A DNA stretch of 64,000 nt from Caulobacteraceae bacterium (GCA_016703335.1 JADJCG010000001.1:434001-498000), one strand, 5' to 3'; positions 29,179 through 38,425 are shown, numbered from the stretch's first letter. The notes: generated by a model not told the origin, from the sequence alone. A program made the numbers and translations.

Positions 29179-29871
29179 ATGAGCATTTTCCCCCTAGCGG
29201 CGAATCTTGCCGCGGCGCGTCAGCCAGACGTCCCGCGCGTGAGAACGGAAGACGAGGCCACCAGCATGGCGGGTGGCCCGGTGTTCCTTGCCGTGGAGGA
29301 ACTGCCGGACTTGTTCGAAACGCCGGAGGCGGCCGAGCAAGCGGTGCCGGAACTGTACGGTACGGGGCTCTACGAACTCATCTGGCGTGATGGCTGGCGC
29401 GTGACGATGCGCTATTGGCGCCCCGCTCCGCCAGCGCCTGTTGCGCGCACGGGCGCAAGCGCTGCGAAGAAGCCACTCGGTCACGCGCGCACACCGGAAG
29501 AAGCGCGTGAGCTGCTTGGCGCGCCCGCCGAACTCGCAAGCGAAGTGCTGCCGAAGCTCTACATCGATCACAAACAGCTCATGAAACGGTGGGCGGATGT
29601 CGTGAAGAACGGGCTCGGCGAGATTGTCGAGCGCGAAGGCAAGTTCGCGATGTCACTTACCTATTGGCGTCCGATGCATGCGCCGGGCATTGCGGCGCCG
29701 CTGGCGCCGATCGAACGCATCGAACTTGCCGAGCGTGCTGCGGCGCCAATGCGCGGGCCGACGCCGCAAGCCGATCTCGATATCGGCCTGTTCGAAGAGC
29801 AAGCGACAGAAAATCCGAACGTCGTGCTCGTGACCGAAGAAGGCGACGGACGCTTTCGGGGCAGCGAATGA
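29179..29871 (+). CDS. Hypothetical protein with two YWRP repeats
   Basis: About 230 residues from ATG 29179; a TTG at 29113 would add 22 residues. The protein has two similar units. Unit 1: LPDLFETPEAAEQAVPELYG then LYELIWRDGWRVTMRYWRP. Unit 2: LPKLYIDHKQLMKRWADVVK then GEIVEREGKFAMSLTYWRP. Each ends in a beta-hairpin with the same YWRP, separated by a basic Ala-rich linker. No signal peptide or membrane segment. The C-terminus is acidic (VVLVTEEGDGRFRGSE). No known family is recognised. It is divergent from the S8 protease and convergent with the TonB receptor, and a bidirectional terminator follows. Confidence 0.6.
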   Translation: MSIFPLAANLAAARQPDVPRVRTEDEATSMAGGPVFLAVEELPDLFETPEAAEQAVPELYGTGLYELIWRDGWRVTMRYWRPAPPAPVARTGASAAKKPLGHARTPEEARELLGAPAELASEVLPKLYIDHKQLMKRWADVVKNGLGEIVEREGKFAMSLTYWRPMHAPGIAAPLAPIERIELAERAAAPMRGPTPQADLDIGLFEEQATENPNVVLVTEEGDGRFRGSE

Positions 29872-29874
29872 AAA

Positions 29875-29902
29875 CGGCGCCGGTGGTGGCCCACCGGCGC
29901 CG
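29875..29902. terminator. Bidirectional intrinsic terminator
   Basis: The arms 29875-29886 (CGGCGCCGGTGG) and 29891-29902 (CCACCGGCGCCG) are perfect 12-base complements with a 4-base loop. On the minus strand TTTT follows at once; on the plus strand CTCAGTTT follows. It separates the convergent YWRP gene and the TonB receptor gene. Confidence 0.75.
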
Positions 29903-29925
29903 CTCAGTTTCAGATGAGCTCGCTT

Positions 29926-32782
29926 CTATTGGCGATAGCTGAACCGGATGTAGCCGAAGCGTCCCGGTGCATCGTAGGTCGTCGGGTCGAAGTTGTTCAG
30001 ACCGCAGGTGAAGCAACCTGGCGGATCTTCGTCCGTAACGTTGTTGATGCCTAGCGCGATGGTCACGCGATCATCAAACATGCCCGGCGTCCAACGGCCC
30101 TGGAGGTCCAAGTAGGTCGTCGCGTCGAGCGAGTTTGCGGGCGCCCGCCTCGTCCACTTCCGAGATGTAGCGGGCAGTGATCGAGCCACCGAAGGCGTTG
30201 CGATCCCAATCCAACGTGAGTGTTGACTTCACCTCTGGATACGCTTGGTCCGGACTGCCGCGTTCCGTGCCCTCGCGCGAGATCGCGACCAGGCCAGACG
30301 AACTTGGCACCAGCTCAGTGAAGTCGAGCAGGAAGTTCGTCGAGGAACGCAGCGAGAGCGTGCCGAACGACCATTCCGGCGAAGTCCAATTGACGGTGAC
30401 GTCAACAGACTCTGTCTCGATGCCGCCGATATTGATCAGCGGGTTGGAGATCGCGGACACAGTGCCCGTCGGTGTGCGGGTGATGGTGCCGCATGCGAGT
30501 GCGTCACCCGTTTCCGCGCAACGGTCGAGCAGAGATTGGCCGTCCTGCGCTTTGATCGCGCCGTCGAGCTCGATGCTCGAATAGTTCACCTCGAACGAGA
30601 TGCGATCAGACCAAGCCGTATTTGCCCAGAACGACGGCTGCCAAACAACGCCAAGACTGTAGCCTTCGCTGGTCTCAGGTTGCAGGGCTGGGTTGCCGCT
30701 GGTGATGACAGGCAGTTGCGGATTGAGCTGCGTGTACGAACCGTCAGCCGGCACGCCACTATTGATGCAGTTGGTCTGCACGTTGGCGGGCTGGGCCAAG
30801 AGGTTCGAGCACGGATCAGTCACTTCTTGATCGAAGCGCGAGGCCGTTCCGTAAAGTTCGCCGATAGACGGAGCGCGGAAGCCCTCACCCCAGTTGAAGC
30901 GAACCAGCACGTCATCCGTCGGCCGCCAGTTGAGACCCGCCTGGAAGGTCGAGTCTTGACCAGAGGTCGAATAGTCAAAGATGCGCGCCGCGACTGAGGC
31001 CGTGAGTTCACGCGCGAACGGCGCATCGCTCACCAGCGGAATGCGGAATTCCGCATACGCTTCGCGAACTTCGATCTCACCCCTCGCCGGCTGGGCCGGA
31101 ATGTCGGACGAGAATCCAGCTGCAACGATCGGATCGGGATCGAAGCGACCATCGGTGTGACGGTTTTCGATACCGAACGCGGCGCTCAGCGGACCGGCCG
31201 GCAAGCGAGCAATGTCGCCGGTCATGTTGTAGCTGAAGTCGAGGAGCGTTTGCTCCGACGAGTCACGCTGCGTGAAACCAATGAAGCCCAGCATTTCCGA
31301 CGTAATGGAGCCGGCGCCGCCAAAGATATTCAGCGGCACGCACGAACCGGTGCACGCATTCACGTCACCAAGTGCTTGAACGACGTTCAGCGCATTCACG
31401 TTACCCGTGAACGTCTGCTCGGCGTTGTTCTCGGAGTAAACGACGTTGAAGTCCCAATCCCACGGATTGCCGAACAAGGACGCTTCGCCGCGCAGCGATG
31501 CCGTCAGGTTGAACGTGTCGACGTCTTGCTCGTAGTGGCGTGGACCAGCTTCGGTGAGACGGCGACCAACGAAAGTCAGCGTGCCGGGGCCAAGATCAAA
31601 TCCAAACGGGTTGTATGGATTGTTTGCGGCGATCACGACTGTGTCGAGCAAGTTGCCGTTGCCGGCGTCTGGGCCGACGAAGAGCGGCAGCGGCGCAGCT
31701 TGGTTCGCCGACTGGCGCTCGACGTACGAGGCACGCAGACGGAATTCCATGCCATGGGGCAGGTCCTGCACCAGCTGGCCGAACAAGCTGAGACGCTCAG
31801 ACGGCGTCACAACATAGTTGAACGGCTGGAAGTTGAAGCGCAGGGCATCACTGAATGGCACGAAGTCCGGGCCGCCGTTGGCGAGCGCCGGGTTGTAAGT
31901 CGGGAAGCCGCCCGGCGGGAAAGCCGAGGCGAGCGTCACATCCAGCCCTTGAGTCGTGTTCGGGTCGGTGATGATGAAGCGACCAAGCGGCGTGCCGGAG
32001 CTGCACCCACCAGCCAAGCACGACGTCGCACCCGGTTGCGGGAATTGCGACACGTCGCGATCCGCGGCCAGCACCGAATCTTGATCCACGTAGCCGACGC
32101 CAACGATCACATGTGTATTCGGGCCGTTGACGCCGAATGACGCGTTGTACTCTTGCGTGATGCCGTCGCTGTAATCGTAATAGCCGCCGTATTGCGCCGA
32201 AGCGATCAGGCCATCTTGCTCATCACGCGTGATGATGTTCACGACGCCCGCGATGGCATCCGAACCGTAGATCGACGACGCACCTTGTTGCAGCACTTCG
32301 ATACGATCGATCATGCCAGGCGGGATGGTGTTCAGGTCGACCGAACCTGGAACACCCGAAGCCGAAGCGCCGTTGACCCAGCGCAGACCATCGACAAGCA
32401 CCAGCGTGCGCGGCGTGCCGAGGTAACGCAGATCGACTTCAGCCGCACCGGCGCCGACACCGCCGCCATCAGGCGGGTTACCGAAATTGCCTGAAGAATT
32501 GAAACGTTGGTTCAAACCGCCGCCGGAAATTGGCGTGCGCTGAAGAATGTCTGCCGTGGACGATAGACCCGTCCGTGCGATTTCTTCTTGTCCGATGTTT
32601 ACGACGGGCTCGCTATCGTTCAGCGGCGATCGAATCCGCGAACCGGTGACGACGATAGTATCCTCATCCTCGATATCCTGCGCGAATGCCGGCGATGAAC
32701 TCAGCGCGATAACGCCAAGAACCAACGCGGACATAATCGGACGCAGGATAGAGGTGCTCAGCAAACGCTTGCGACCTGACAT
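29926..32782 (-). pseudogene. TonB-dependent receptor (single-base frameshift near the end)
   Basis: About 950 residues when joined. ATG 32782 has a strong AGGGAGGGAG site. The signal ends in SSSPAFAQ; the plug domain begins DEDTIVVTGSRIRSPLNDSE and has GLSSTADILQRTPIS and VEVLQQGASSIYGSDAIAGV. The barrel follows with typical strands. The frame shifts near 30143: SEVDEAG is followed in the next frame by APANSLDATTYLDLQGRW and then IALGINNVTDEDPPGCF, with the last strand RFGYIRFSYRQ ending at 29926. One base is missing. The protein is an outer-membrane importer energised by TonB; the Cys-containing loops (CLAGGCSSG, CTGSCVP) recall receptors of the Caulobacter type for sugars or peptides. Substrate unknown. 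Confidence 0.88.
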
Positions 32783-32911
32783 GCGACTCCCTCCCTGTCG
32801 GCGCATGTCAGCGCCGGCCAAGAAAGCCTATGCTTGGTTAATCTTGCTGCATCTGCGCGCGTCCGGCGCGTGTGGGAGAACCATTGCGCTCGCGTGGCGG
32901 GCGAGATTTTC

Positions 32912-34835
32912 TCACGTCGGCAGTGTAACGCGTAGCAAAGCGCCGTGCTCTGCATCCAGAATTGAGATGTCGCCGCCGTGGGCGCGGGCGATAGATCGGG
33001 CTGCGGCAAGGCCAAGACCGGCGCCGCGCGTGCCCTCCTCGTTCAGACGCACGAACGGTTCGAACACGCTCTCGCGCTGTTCCATGGGGATGCCGGGACC
33101 ATTGTCCTCAACCTCAACGACAACCAGGCCATCTTCGATGCGCAACTTGATGTGCGCCGCGTCGCCGTACTTCAGCGCGTTCTCAACAAGGTTGCCGAAG
33201 AGACGCTTCAGGCCAAGCGATTGTCCGGTGATGATCATCCGCTCATCGCCTTCGAAGCTGACGCTTCGATTGTGATCCGCATGATCGTCGGCAATGCTCT
33301 GCAGTAGCGCCGCCACGTCGAGCCGAACACGCGCCTCCTCCGCCGGATCATCGCGCGCGAAGGCGATGAAGCTCGCCACCAGCGCTTCGACTTCGCCAAT
33401 TTCCTTGGCCATCTTCTCACGTTGCTCGGGCGGCGCATTCTCCGCAGCAAGACGCAGGCGCATCAGCGGCGTCCGCATATCGTGCGCGACCGCGGCGAGC
33501 GTCTTGGTGCGATCCGCAATCAACGCGCGCAAGCGCGCTTGCATCGTGTTCACGGCGCGCGCGGCGCCGCGCAGTTCTCGCGGCCCCTCTTCTACAACAG
33601 GCTCGCTCTGCGGATTCACGCCGACCGCCTGCACCGCGTCCGAGAAGCTACGGATCGGGCGCGTGAGATAGCGGGCAAACAGCACCGCCAATAAAGAGAG
33701 CAACAACAGCGTGCCGCCAATGATGCCTGCCGCGCGCGCGATCCAGCCAAGCTCAGCCCAGTTGCGGCCTTGGCGCATAACCAGCCAACGGCCATCCGGC
33801 AATTGCGCGCCGATCTTGAAGCCTGAAATCAGCACCGCGCCTTCAGGCGCAGGCGCAAACATTGGCGGCGCGGGCGGCGCAGGTGTTGCGCGCGGCGCGC
33901 GCGCGGGCGCGGGGGCGGGGTGCGGCAGGCGTTTCGGGCGTTGCGCGAGGCGCCGGCGCATAAGGCACGGGCGTCACAGGGCTGACCGGTGACACAGGCG
34001 CAGGCGGCGCCACTGGTGTGGGCGGCGTGCGAAGGTTGCCGCCGTGGCTCGGCACCTCAATGTTCTGCACCTCGCCATCAGGACCGTGAATTTCGACAGA
34101 CTCGGTCGCGCCATCGCGGCGGTGAATGATGACGCGCCCGCCTTCAACCTGAACGCGCTGCTCCATGCGCATCGCCAAGCGTTCGGCCGCCGCAGCTTGG
34201 CGCTCGGCCGCCGCCTCAGCGCGCGCCTCTGCCCGCTCACGTTCACGCTCACGGCGGATTTCGTTGTCTTGCTCGATGCGGACCTGTCTGTCGTGGTCGC
34301 GATCGTTCATCGCTTCCTGCTGCTCTTGCTCCAGGTCGCGAATCCGCTCGCGGGCAGCTTCTAGACGCTCCGTCGCCTGTTCATGTTCAAGCTGCGCCTC
34401 TTCAGCTGCGGCTTGCGCGTCCTCAACCGCCTGCTGCGACTGCTCCGACCAGTCGTCGAGTTCGGCAACACGAAACACAAACGTGTCGCTCTGCACGATG
34501 TTCGTAGCCTGGATGCGGATCTGGTCAGGGCGAATATCGATGGCGTCGGCGAGCTGAATGCGCGTGCCGCTCATGGCCGGCGAGTCGTCATCCTCCGGCT
34601 CGTCGCCGCGCACCTCCCAGACCATGCCGCGTTCATTCATCGGCCGATTGAGAGCGACCATATGATCGTACCCAGCTTGGAAATTGTCGGCGACGACGTC
34701 GGCACGCATCACATCCGGCGGACGTGGCGGCAGGAAAATCACGATCGCCAGAGTCGCGACAAAGGCGGCCGCCAAAGCGATCGCGACCAGCATGCCGATA
34801 TAAGCTGCGATGGGGAGGCCGCGAGTTTCGCGCAT
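32912..34835 (-). pseudogene. Sensor histidine kinase with long periplasmic coiled coil (single-base frameshift)
   Basis: Two frames form one kinase of about 640 residues. From ATG 34835: a transmembrane helix (YIGMLVAIALAAAFVATLAI), a periplasmic domain, a highly charged coiled coil (about residues 140-240, e.g. EQATERLEAARERIRDLEQE), then VIIHRRDGATESVEIHGPDG and a Pro/Val-rich linker. The frame breaks in the G-rich run near 33915. It resumes with APPMFAPAPEGAVLISGFKI, a second membrane helix, HAMP (RYLTRPIRSF), His in AAVAHDMRTPLMRL, the N box NLVENALKYGD, VEDNGPGIP and GAGLGLAAARS. It overlaps the regulator gene (TGATG) and surely forms a pair with it. The periplasmic coiled coil resembles that of the EF-hand protein across the divergent promoter. 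Confidence 0.85.
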
Positions 34836-35554
34836 CAAGATGTCGGCTTCACCACGAAGAGATAGCCCTCGCCTCGCACAGTTCGGATAATCTCGATGCC
34901 GCCGGGGCGCTCAAGCTTGCGGCGCAGACGCGAGACCTGAACGTCCACGGCGCGGTCGAATACGTCGCTGTCATTGTCGAATGCGTAGTCGAGCAATTGC
35001 TCACGCGAGAGCACGCGTTGCGGCCGTTCGACGAACGCGCGCAGCAGACGGAATTCGCCGGCCGAAAGCGGGATGACGACATCATCCGGATCGATCAGTT
35101 CGCGGCGGGCGATATCGATACGGAAGCCGGCGAAGCGAACGCTCTCACCGGGCGCAGCGCTATCGTTGTCACGACGGCGCAGCACAGCTTTGGCGCGCGC
35201 CACCAGTTCACGTGGATTGCATGGCTTCGACATGTAGTCGTCAGCGCCAATCTCAAGACCGACGATCCGATCCGCATCATCACCGAGCGCGGACAGCATG
35301 ATGATGGCAGGCCGCCCTTTGCCGGAGAGGCGCTTGCATGCGGACAAGCCGTCTTCGCCCGGCATCATCACATCGAGCACGATCACATCCGCGCCCTTCG
35401 TGTTCAGCACCTTCTCCATCGCCGGCACATCGCCAGCCGAGGATGCGGCAAAGCCGGCGCGCTGAAACACCTCCACCAATCCTTCGCGGATGGCGGAATC
35501 GTCATCGACGATGAGGACGCGCGGTGGCTGGGCGATTTCGTTCATGAGCGCCAT
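34835..35554 (-). CDS. OmpR-family response regulator
   Basis: 239 residues. Receiver: VLIVDDDSAIREG (acidic pair), phosphoacceptor in DVIVLDVMMPGEDGLSACKR, Ser in IIMLSALGDD, Lys in DDYMSKPCNPRELVAR. Winged-helix DNA-binding domain: LSAGEFRLLRAFVERPQRVL, SREQLLDY, VDVQVSRLRRKLE and IRTVRGEGYLFV. It lies one base after the serine hydrolase gene and overlaps the sensor kinase, so the three form one operon. It probably regulates its own operon and perhaps the divergent EF-hand gene. Confidence 0.93.
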   Translation of the reverse strand: MALMNEIAQPPRVLIVDDDSAIREGLVEVFQRAGFAASSAGDVPAMEKVLNTKGADVIVLDVMMPGEDGLSACKRLSGKGRPAIIMLSALGDDADRIVGLEIGADDYMSKPCNPRELVARAKAVLRRRDNDSAAPGESVRFAGFRIDIARRELIDPDDVVIPLSAGEFRLLRAFVERPQRVLSREQLLDYAFDNDSDVFDRAVDVQVSRLRRKLERPGGIEIIRTVRGEGYLFVVKPTS

Positions 35555-35555
35555 G

Positions 35556-36629
35556 TTATTGTGGCCGAGGTCCTGCCAACAGGGGAAACACTGTAGAGCC
35601 GATGGTCTCGCCTGCTGGGGGTTCGCGGTTGGTGAGCGAAATCACCGTCCAGACGCCATTGGCGAACAGAAGCGTGTTCACGCCGGGCGCTCCACCTGCA
35701 AAGCCGATCCGCGACGTGGCGCGGCCCGTTTCGGGTTGTCCACGCAGCACCTGCGCCGTCAGCTCAGCATTGATCAGCCGGTGCTCGCGCAATGCGCTGT
35801 CGAACGCCAGCATATCGCGCACCGTTGAGTAGGCATTGCCGGCAGCACTTCCTGCGACGCCATGGAAGCGCGTCACATCTTCAGCCGGTGAATTGGGTCC
35901 GCGCGGATGGCCGATGAAACGGGCGACATCGGCGGGGAGCTGGTCGTTACGCAAAAACCCGCTGCGCGACATGCCCGCAGGCGCAAACACGTGTTCAGCA
36001 ATGTATTGCTCGTAGGGCTGACCACTCACGCGCTCGATGATCTCACCGAGGACGACGTAGCAGCCGTTGCAATATTCTTCCTGCGCGCCGGGCGCGAACA
36101 TCGGTGACTGCGCGGCGACAAACTCGTAATAGGCGTGATTGTTCGTAAAACCGCTCTTCGGCGCGTCGCGGAAGGCGGGGCCGAAGATATCAGCGATACC
36201 GCCGTGATGCGTGATGAGCTGCTGAATGGTCGCCGTGCGAGAAATCGCGTTCGGATAGTCGGGGATGACATCAGCGATTCTCGTGTCGGGCGTCAGGCGG
36301 CCTGATTGAATAAGCTGCGCGATGGCGACATGCGTGAACGCCTTGCCGATCGATGCGAGCGGAAAGCGATCGTCGACGCTGAGCGCGGCGTTGGTTGCGA
36401 GATCGCGTGTGCCGTAGGCGTGGGCGTAAATTTCCTGACCGTTGCGAGCGACCAGGAACGCGCCGTTGAAGACGTCATCGCGCTGCAAGCCGGCCAGCCA
36501 AGGATCAAGCGCCGCCCCGATCTGGGCGTCTGTCATCTGCGCATTGAGCGCCAGAGGCGGCAGCTGCGGGCGGGGCGGGCCATCCTGCTGGGCCGCTGCA
36601 GGCGCGGCGAGAATGGCGAGCCCCAACAC
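35556..36629 (-). CDS. Class C beta-lactamase-type serine hydrolase (signal peptide frameshifted)
   Basis: About 357 residues in the open frame from GTG 36629. The SxxK nucleophile is in FPLASIGKAFTHVAIAQL, the Tyr-x-Asn motif is YCNGCY, and later SRIGFAGGAPGVNTLL stands where the HxG/KTG motif is found. The family includes beta-lactamases, DD-peptidases and esterases acting in the periplasm. The signal LVLGLAILAAPAAAQ lacks its charged start; reading from ATG 36652 (behind GGGGAG) and adding one base near 36632 gives MANKFER joined to it, so the real start is probably 36652. The coupling to a two-component system suggests envelope or beta-lactam stress response. The Cys pair in YCNGC is unusual. 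Confidence 0.85.
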   Translation of the reverse strand: MLGLAILAAPAAAQQDGPPRPQLPPLALNAQMTDAQIGAALDPWLAGLQRDDVFNGAFLVARNGQEIYAHAYGTRDLATNAALSVDDRFPLASIGKAFTHVAIAQLIQSGRLTPDTRIADVIPDYPNAISRTATIQQLITHHGGIADIFGPAFRDAPKSGFTNNHAYYEFVAAQSPMFAPGAQEEYCNGCYVVLGEIIERVSGQPYEQYIAEHVFAPAGMSRSGFLRNDQLPADVARFIGHPRGPNSPAEDVTRFHGVAGSAAGNAYSTVRDMLAFDSALREHRLINAELTAQVLRGQPETGRATSRIGFAGGAPGVNTLLFANGVWTVISLTNREPPAGETIGSTVFPLLAGPRPQ

Positions 36630-36803
36630 TAACGCTCGAATTTGTTAGCCATTTCCAGCACTCCCCGACCGATCTCGGCGTAATCGCAGAGATACGGGCG
36701 CTCTGTTTCGGCAATGTTTCAACGCTGACGTACTGAAGAAACGTAGCAGTCTCATGGTCCGCCTCACGTTCAGCCCGTCAAACGGGTTCCAGAGGGGAAT
36801 GCC

Positions 36804-37685
36804 ATGAAACTTTCGATCGCCCTGGGCATCGCCGCCGCCGCTTTGACGGTCGCCGCGGCCAGCGCTCAATCAAGCCACCGCGTCGTCATCCGGAGCGGCG
36901 GTAGCGATATTAACATCGACGCCAACGAAGATGGCTGGATCACGCGCACCGAAGCCTCGTCCGCGTACGAGCAGATCTTCGCTGATCTTGACACCAATCA
37001 CGACGGCAAGCTGGACGATGCAGATCACGCCACCCGCCGCGAACACCACGCCGACGTATCGGAGCATGTCCGCATGCTTGGCGACAGAAATGGCCGCGAA
37101 GTGCGCGTCATCACCGGCGATGTGGACGAAGAAACGCAAGCCCGCATCGAGGCCGAAATCGACGAAGCCATGAGCCGCGCAGATGTTGAAATCGAGCGCG
37201 CTGAACGTGAATCGGATCGCGCAGATCGCCAATCGGAACGCGCCGAGCGTGATGCAGAGCGCGCCGAACGCGCGGCGGAGCGAGCCGCGGAACGCGCAGA
37301 GCGCCACGTCCGCCGCATTCACCGTGACGGCGACCGTGAGGTCATCATCATCCGCACGAACGGCGAAGGCGGTTCTTGGACGACGCTTGAAGGCGACGAC
37401 ATCGCGCCGCCAGTGCCACCCGTGCCGCTGGCGCCGGGCGTTGCGCCAGTTCCGCCGGTCCCGCCTGTGCCGGCAATGCCGTTCATGATGCTGATCGCAA
37501 ACTCAGAGGAAGCGGATCGCGATGGCGACGGCGCACTCAGCCGAGAAGAGTTCGTCGCACAGCACCTGCGCTTCTTCGATGCGAGCGACGCCAACGGCGA
37601 CGGCCGCGTCCGCTTCGAAGAGCCGCCGCGTCCGCCTGAGCCGCCGGCGCCCCCAGCTCCACCCGAACCGCCGCGTCGGCGCTAG
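36804..37685 (+). CDS. Periplasmic EF-hand protein with central charged coiled coil
   Basis: 293 residues behind AGAGGGG. The Sec signal ends in VAAASAQ. Two EF-hand loops come first: DANEDGWITRTE and DTNHDGKLDDAD. A long Glu/Arg/Ala helix follows (about residues 110-170: RAERESDRADRQSERAERDA and more), then a short strand REVIIIRTNGEGG, a Pro/Val linker (PPVPPVPLAPGVAPVPPVPP), and two more EF-hand loops, DRDGDGALSREE and DANGDGRVRFEE, before a Pro-rich tail. It probably binds calcium in the periplasm. The order of coiled coil, VII-R-x-x-G strand and Pro/Val linker recalls the periplasmic part of the sensor kinase across the divergent promoter. Regulation by the adjacent regulator is plausible. 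Confidence 0.8.
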   Translation: MKLSIALGIAAAALTVAAASAQSSHRVVIRSGGSDINIDANEDGWITRTEASSAYEQIFADLDTNHDGKLDDADHATRREHHADVSEHVRMLGDRNGREVRVITGDVDEETQARIEAEIDEAMSRADVEIERAERESDRADRQSERAERDAERAERAAERAAERAERHVRRIHRDGDREVIIIRTNGEGGSWTTLEGDDIAPPVPPVPLAPGVAPVPPVPPVPAMPFMMLIANSEEADRDGDGALSREEFVAQHLRFFDASDANGDGRVRFEEPPRPPEPPAPPAPPEPPRRR

Positions 37686-37741
37686 TTCGGGCCCGGCCGG
37701 GGCCCATCCAGCCTCGGCCGGGAGCCTTATCCATCGCAGTG

Positions 37742-37757
37742 TGACCGAAGTCACAGC
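37742..37757 (+). promoter_or_regulatory. CRP-type palindrome upstream of the peptide array
   Basis: TGTGACCGAAGTCACA is an exact TGTGA-N6-TCACA palindrome, the consensus of CRP-family sites. It lies 77 bases before the ATG of the first 30-codon gene and after the EF-hand gene, a normal place for an activator site. Which regulator binds is not known. Confidence 0.55.
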
Positions 37758-37833
37758 GGCCGTTACATCCAAACAATATCTTGGCTGCATCAGAGGTTCA
37801 GACGAACCGCAACGCCAAGTCAGGGAGCCAACA

Positions 37834-37926
37834 ATGTCCAAGTTTTTCTGCATCGCCGCCGCGCTGGCTTTCTTCGCACCGGTTGCGTTTGCCACCCTCA
37901 ATCAAGCTGCTTTGATCGTCGCTTGA
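37834..37926 (+). CDS. 30-residue signal-peptide-like microprotein, copy 1
   Basis: A 30-codon gene behind AGGGAG at good spacing. Residues 1-20 form a Sec-type signal with a basic start (MSK), a hydrophobic core and APVAFA, an AxA-type cleavage site. Cleavage would free the decapeptide TLNQAALIVA. Two paralogues of exactly equal length follow within 700 bases (38268 and 38533). The shared parts (FAPVA, QAA, VA at the end) use different codons, so selection acts on the protein. A terminator follows 35 bases after the stop. The function is unknown: a secreted peptide, or a small membrane-active peptide if the signal is not cut. Confidence 0.7.
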   Translation: MSKFFCIAAALAFFAPVAFATLNQAALIVA

Positions 37927-37960
37927 TCCCCAAGCCCGCCAGCGACGGTCAATTTAAGGA

Positions 37961-37998
37961 AGCCGCGAACCACCCTAGAGGTTCGCGGCTTTTTCTTT
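37961..37998 (+). terminator. Terminator of microprotein copy 1
   Basis: The arms 37961-37970 (AGCCGCGAAC) and 37981-37990 (GTTCGCGGCT) are exact complements, extended by one further C-G pair, and TTTTCTTT follows. Confidence 0.85.
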
Positions 37999-38004
37999 GC
38001 GTGC

Positions 38005-38157
38005 TTCACCGAAAATAGTTTGCGTCCGCGCATTGCGTTCCGCGCATCTCAACGTTGGGCAAAGAGCCCGTTGAAATGCGCCGCGCCACTTTCCCTCTCT
38101 TGCGGCGCCATCGGGTGGAAGCGCGGATCTTGGCTACAAGGTCCGCGCTTTTGTTTG
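38005..38157 (+). ncRNA. Candidate small RNA with own terminator between microproteins 1 and 2
   Basis: This stretch lies between the terminator of copy 1 and the leader of copy 2 and has no convincing reading frame or paralogue of the microproteins. It contains a hairpin at 38050-38073 (CAAC..GGGC loop GCCC..GTTG). It ends in a strong terminator: arms 38119-38132 and 38137-38150 pair over 14 positions with a GCTA loop, followed by TTGTTTG. A terminator without a gene suggests a short non-coding transcript or a long leader with an attenuator for copy 2. No promoter is clear. Confidence 0.4.
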
Positions 38158-38267
38158 AACAGCGATGCGAAAACGGGGCGCAGAAAATATGCATCGCACC
38201 GCATCCAAGCGCCGAGGCGCCGGCATCTCAAGGTCAACGAACATCGAAACACATGAGGGAAACGAAA

Positions 38268-38360
38268 ATGACCAAGATAGCTTCTATCGCCGCCGCCTTT
38301 GTTCTGTTTGCTCCGGTCGCCGTCGCGATTTTTGCGCAAGCTGCCCAGATCGTCGCCTAA
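38268..38360 (+). CDS. 30-residue signal-peptide-like microprotein, copy 2
   Basis: Same length and plan as copy 1. GAGGGA lies seven bases before ATG 38268. MTK, a hydrophobic core with FAPVAVA and a final decapeptide IFAQAAQIVA. It differs from copies 1 and 3 at many synonymous and conservative positions. The frame is open upstream, but that part has no relation to the paralogues. The sequence after the stop (AGCGGCGACGGTCAAC) resembles that after copy 1 (CAGCGACGGTCAA), so the 3' ends are also related. Confidence 0.7.
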   Translation: MTKIASIAAAFVLFAPVAVAIFAQAAQIVA

Positions 38361-38389
38361 CCCTGCCCCAGCGGCGACGGTCAACAACG

Positions 38390-38425
38390 AAGGCGCGGAG
38401 CTTGGGCTCCGCGCCTTTTGTTTTG
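38390..38425 (+). terminator. Terminator of microprotein copy 2
   Basis: The arms 38390-38401 (AAGGCGCGGAGC) and 38406-38417 (GCTCCGCGCCTT) pair perfectly around TTGG; TTTGTTTT follows. Confidence 0.88.

Noticed and set aside
37522..37926. A longer frame that would make microprotein 1 the end of a 134-residue protein
   Set aside because: The upstream part is the shadow of the EF-hand gene in another frame; a strong ribosome binding site lies directly before ATG 37834 and the paralogues start at the same place.
38055..38360. A longer frame including microprotein 2 (101 residues)
   Set aside because: The upstream part crosses a terminator hairpin and has no likeness to the paralogues.
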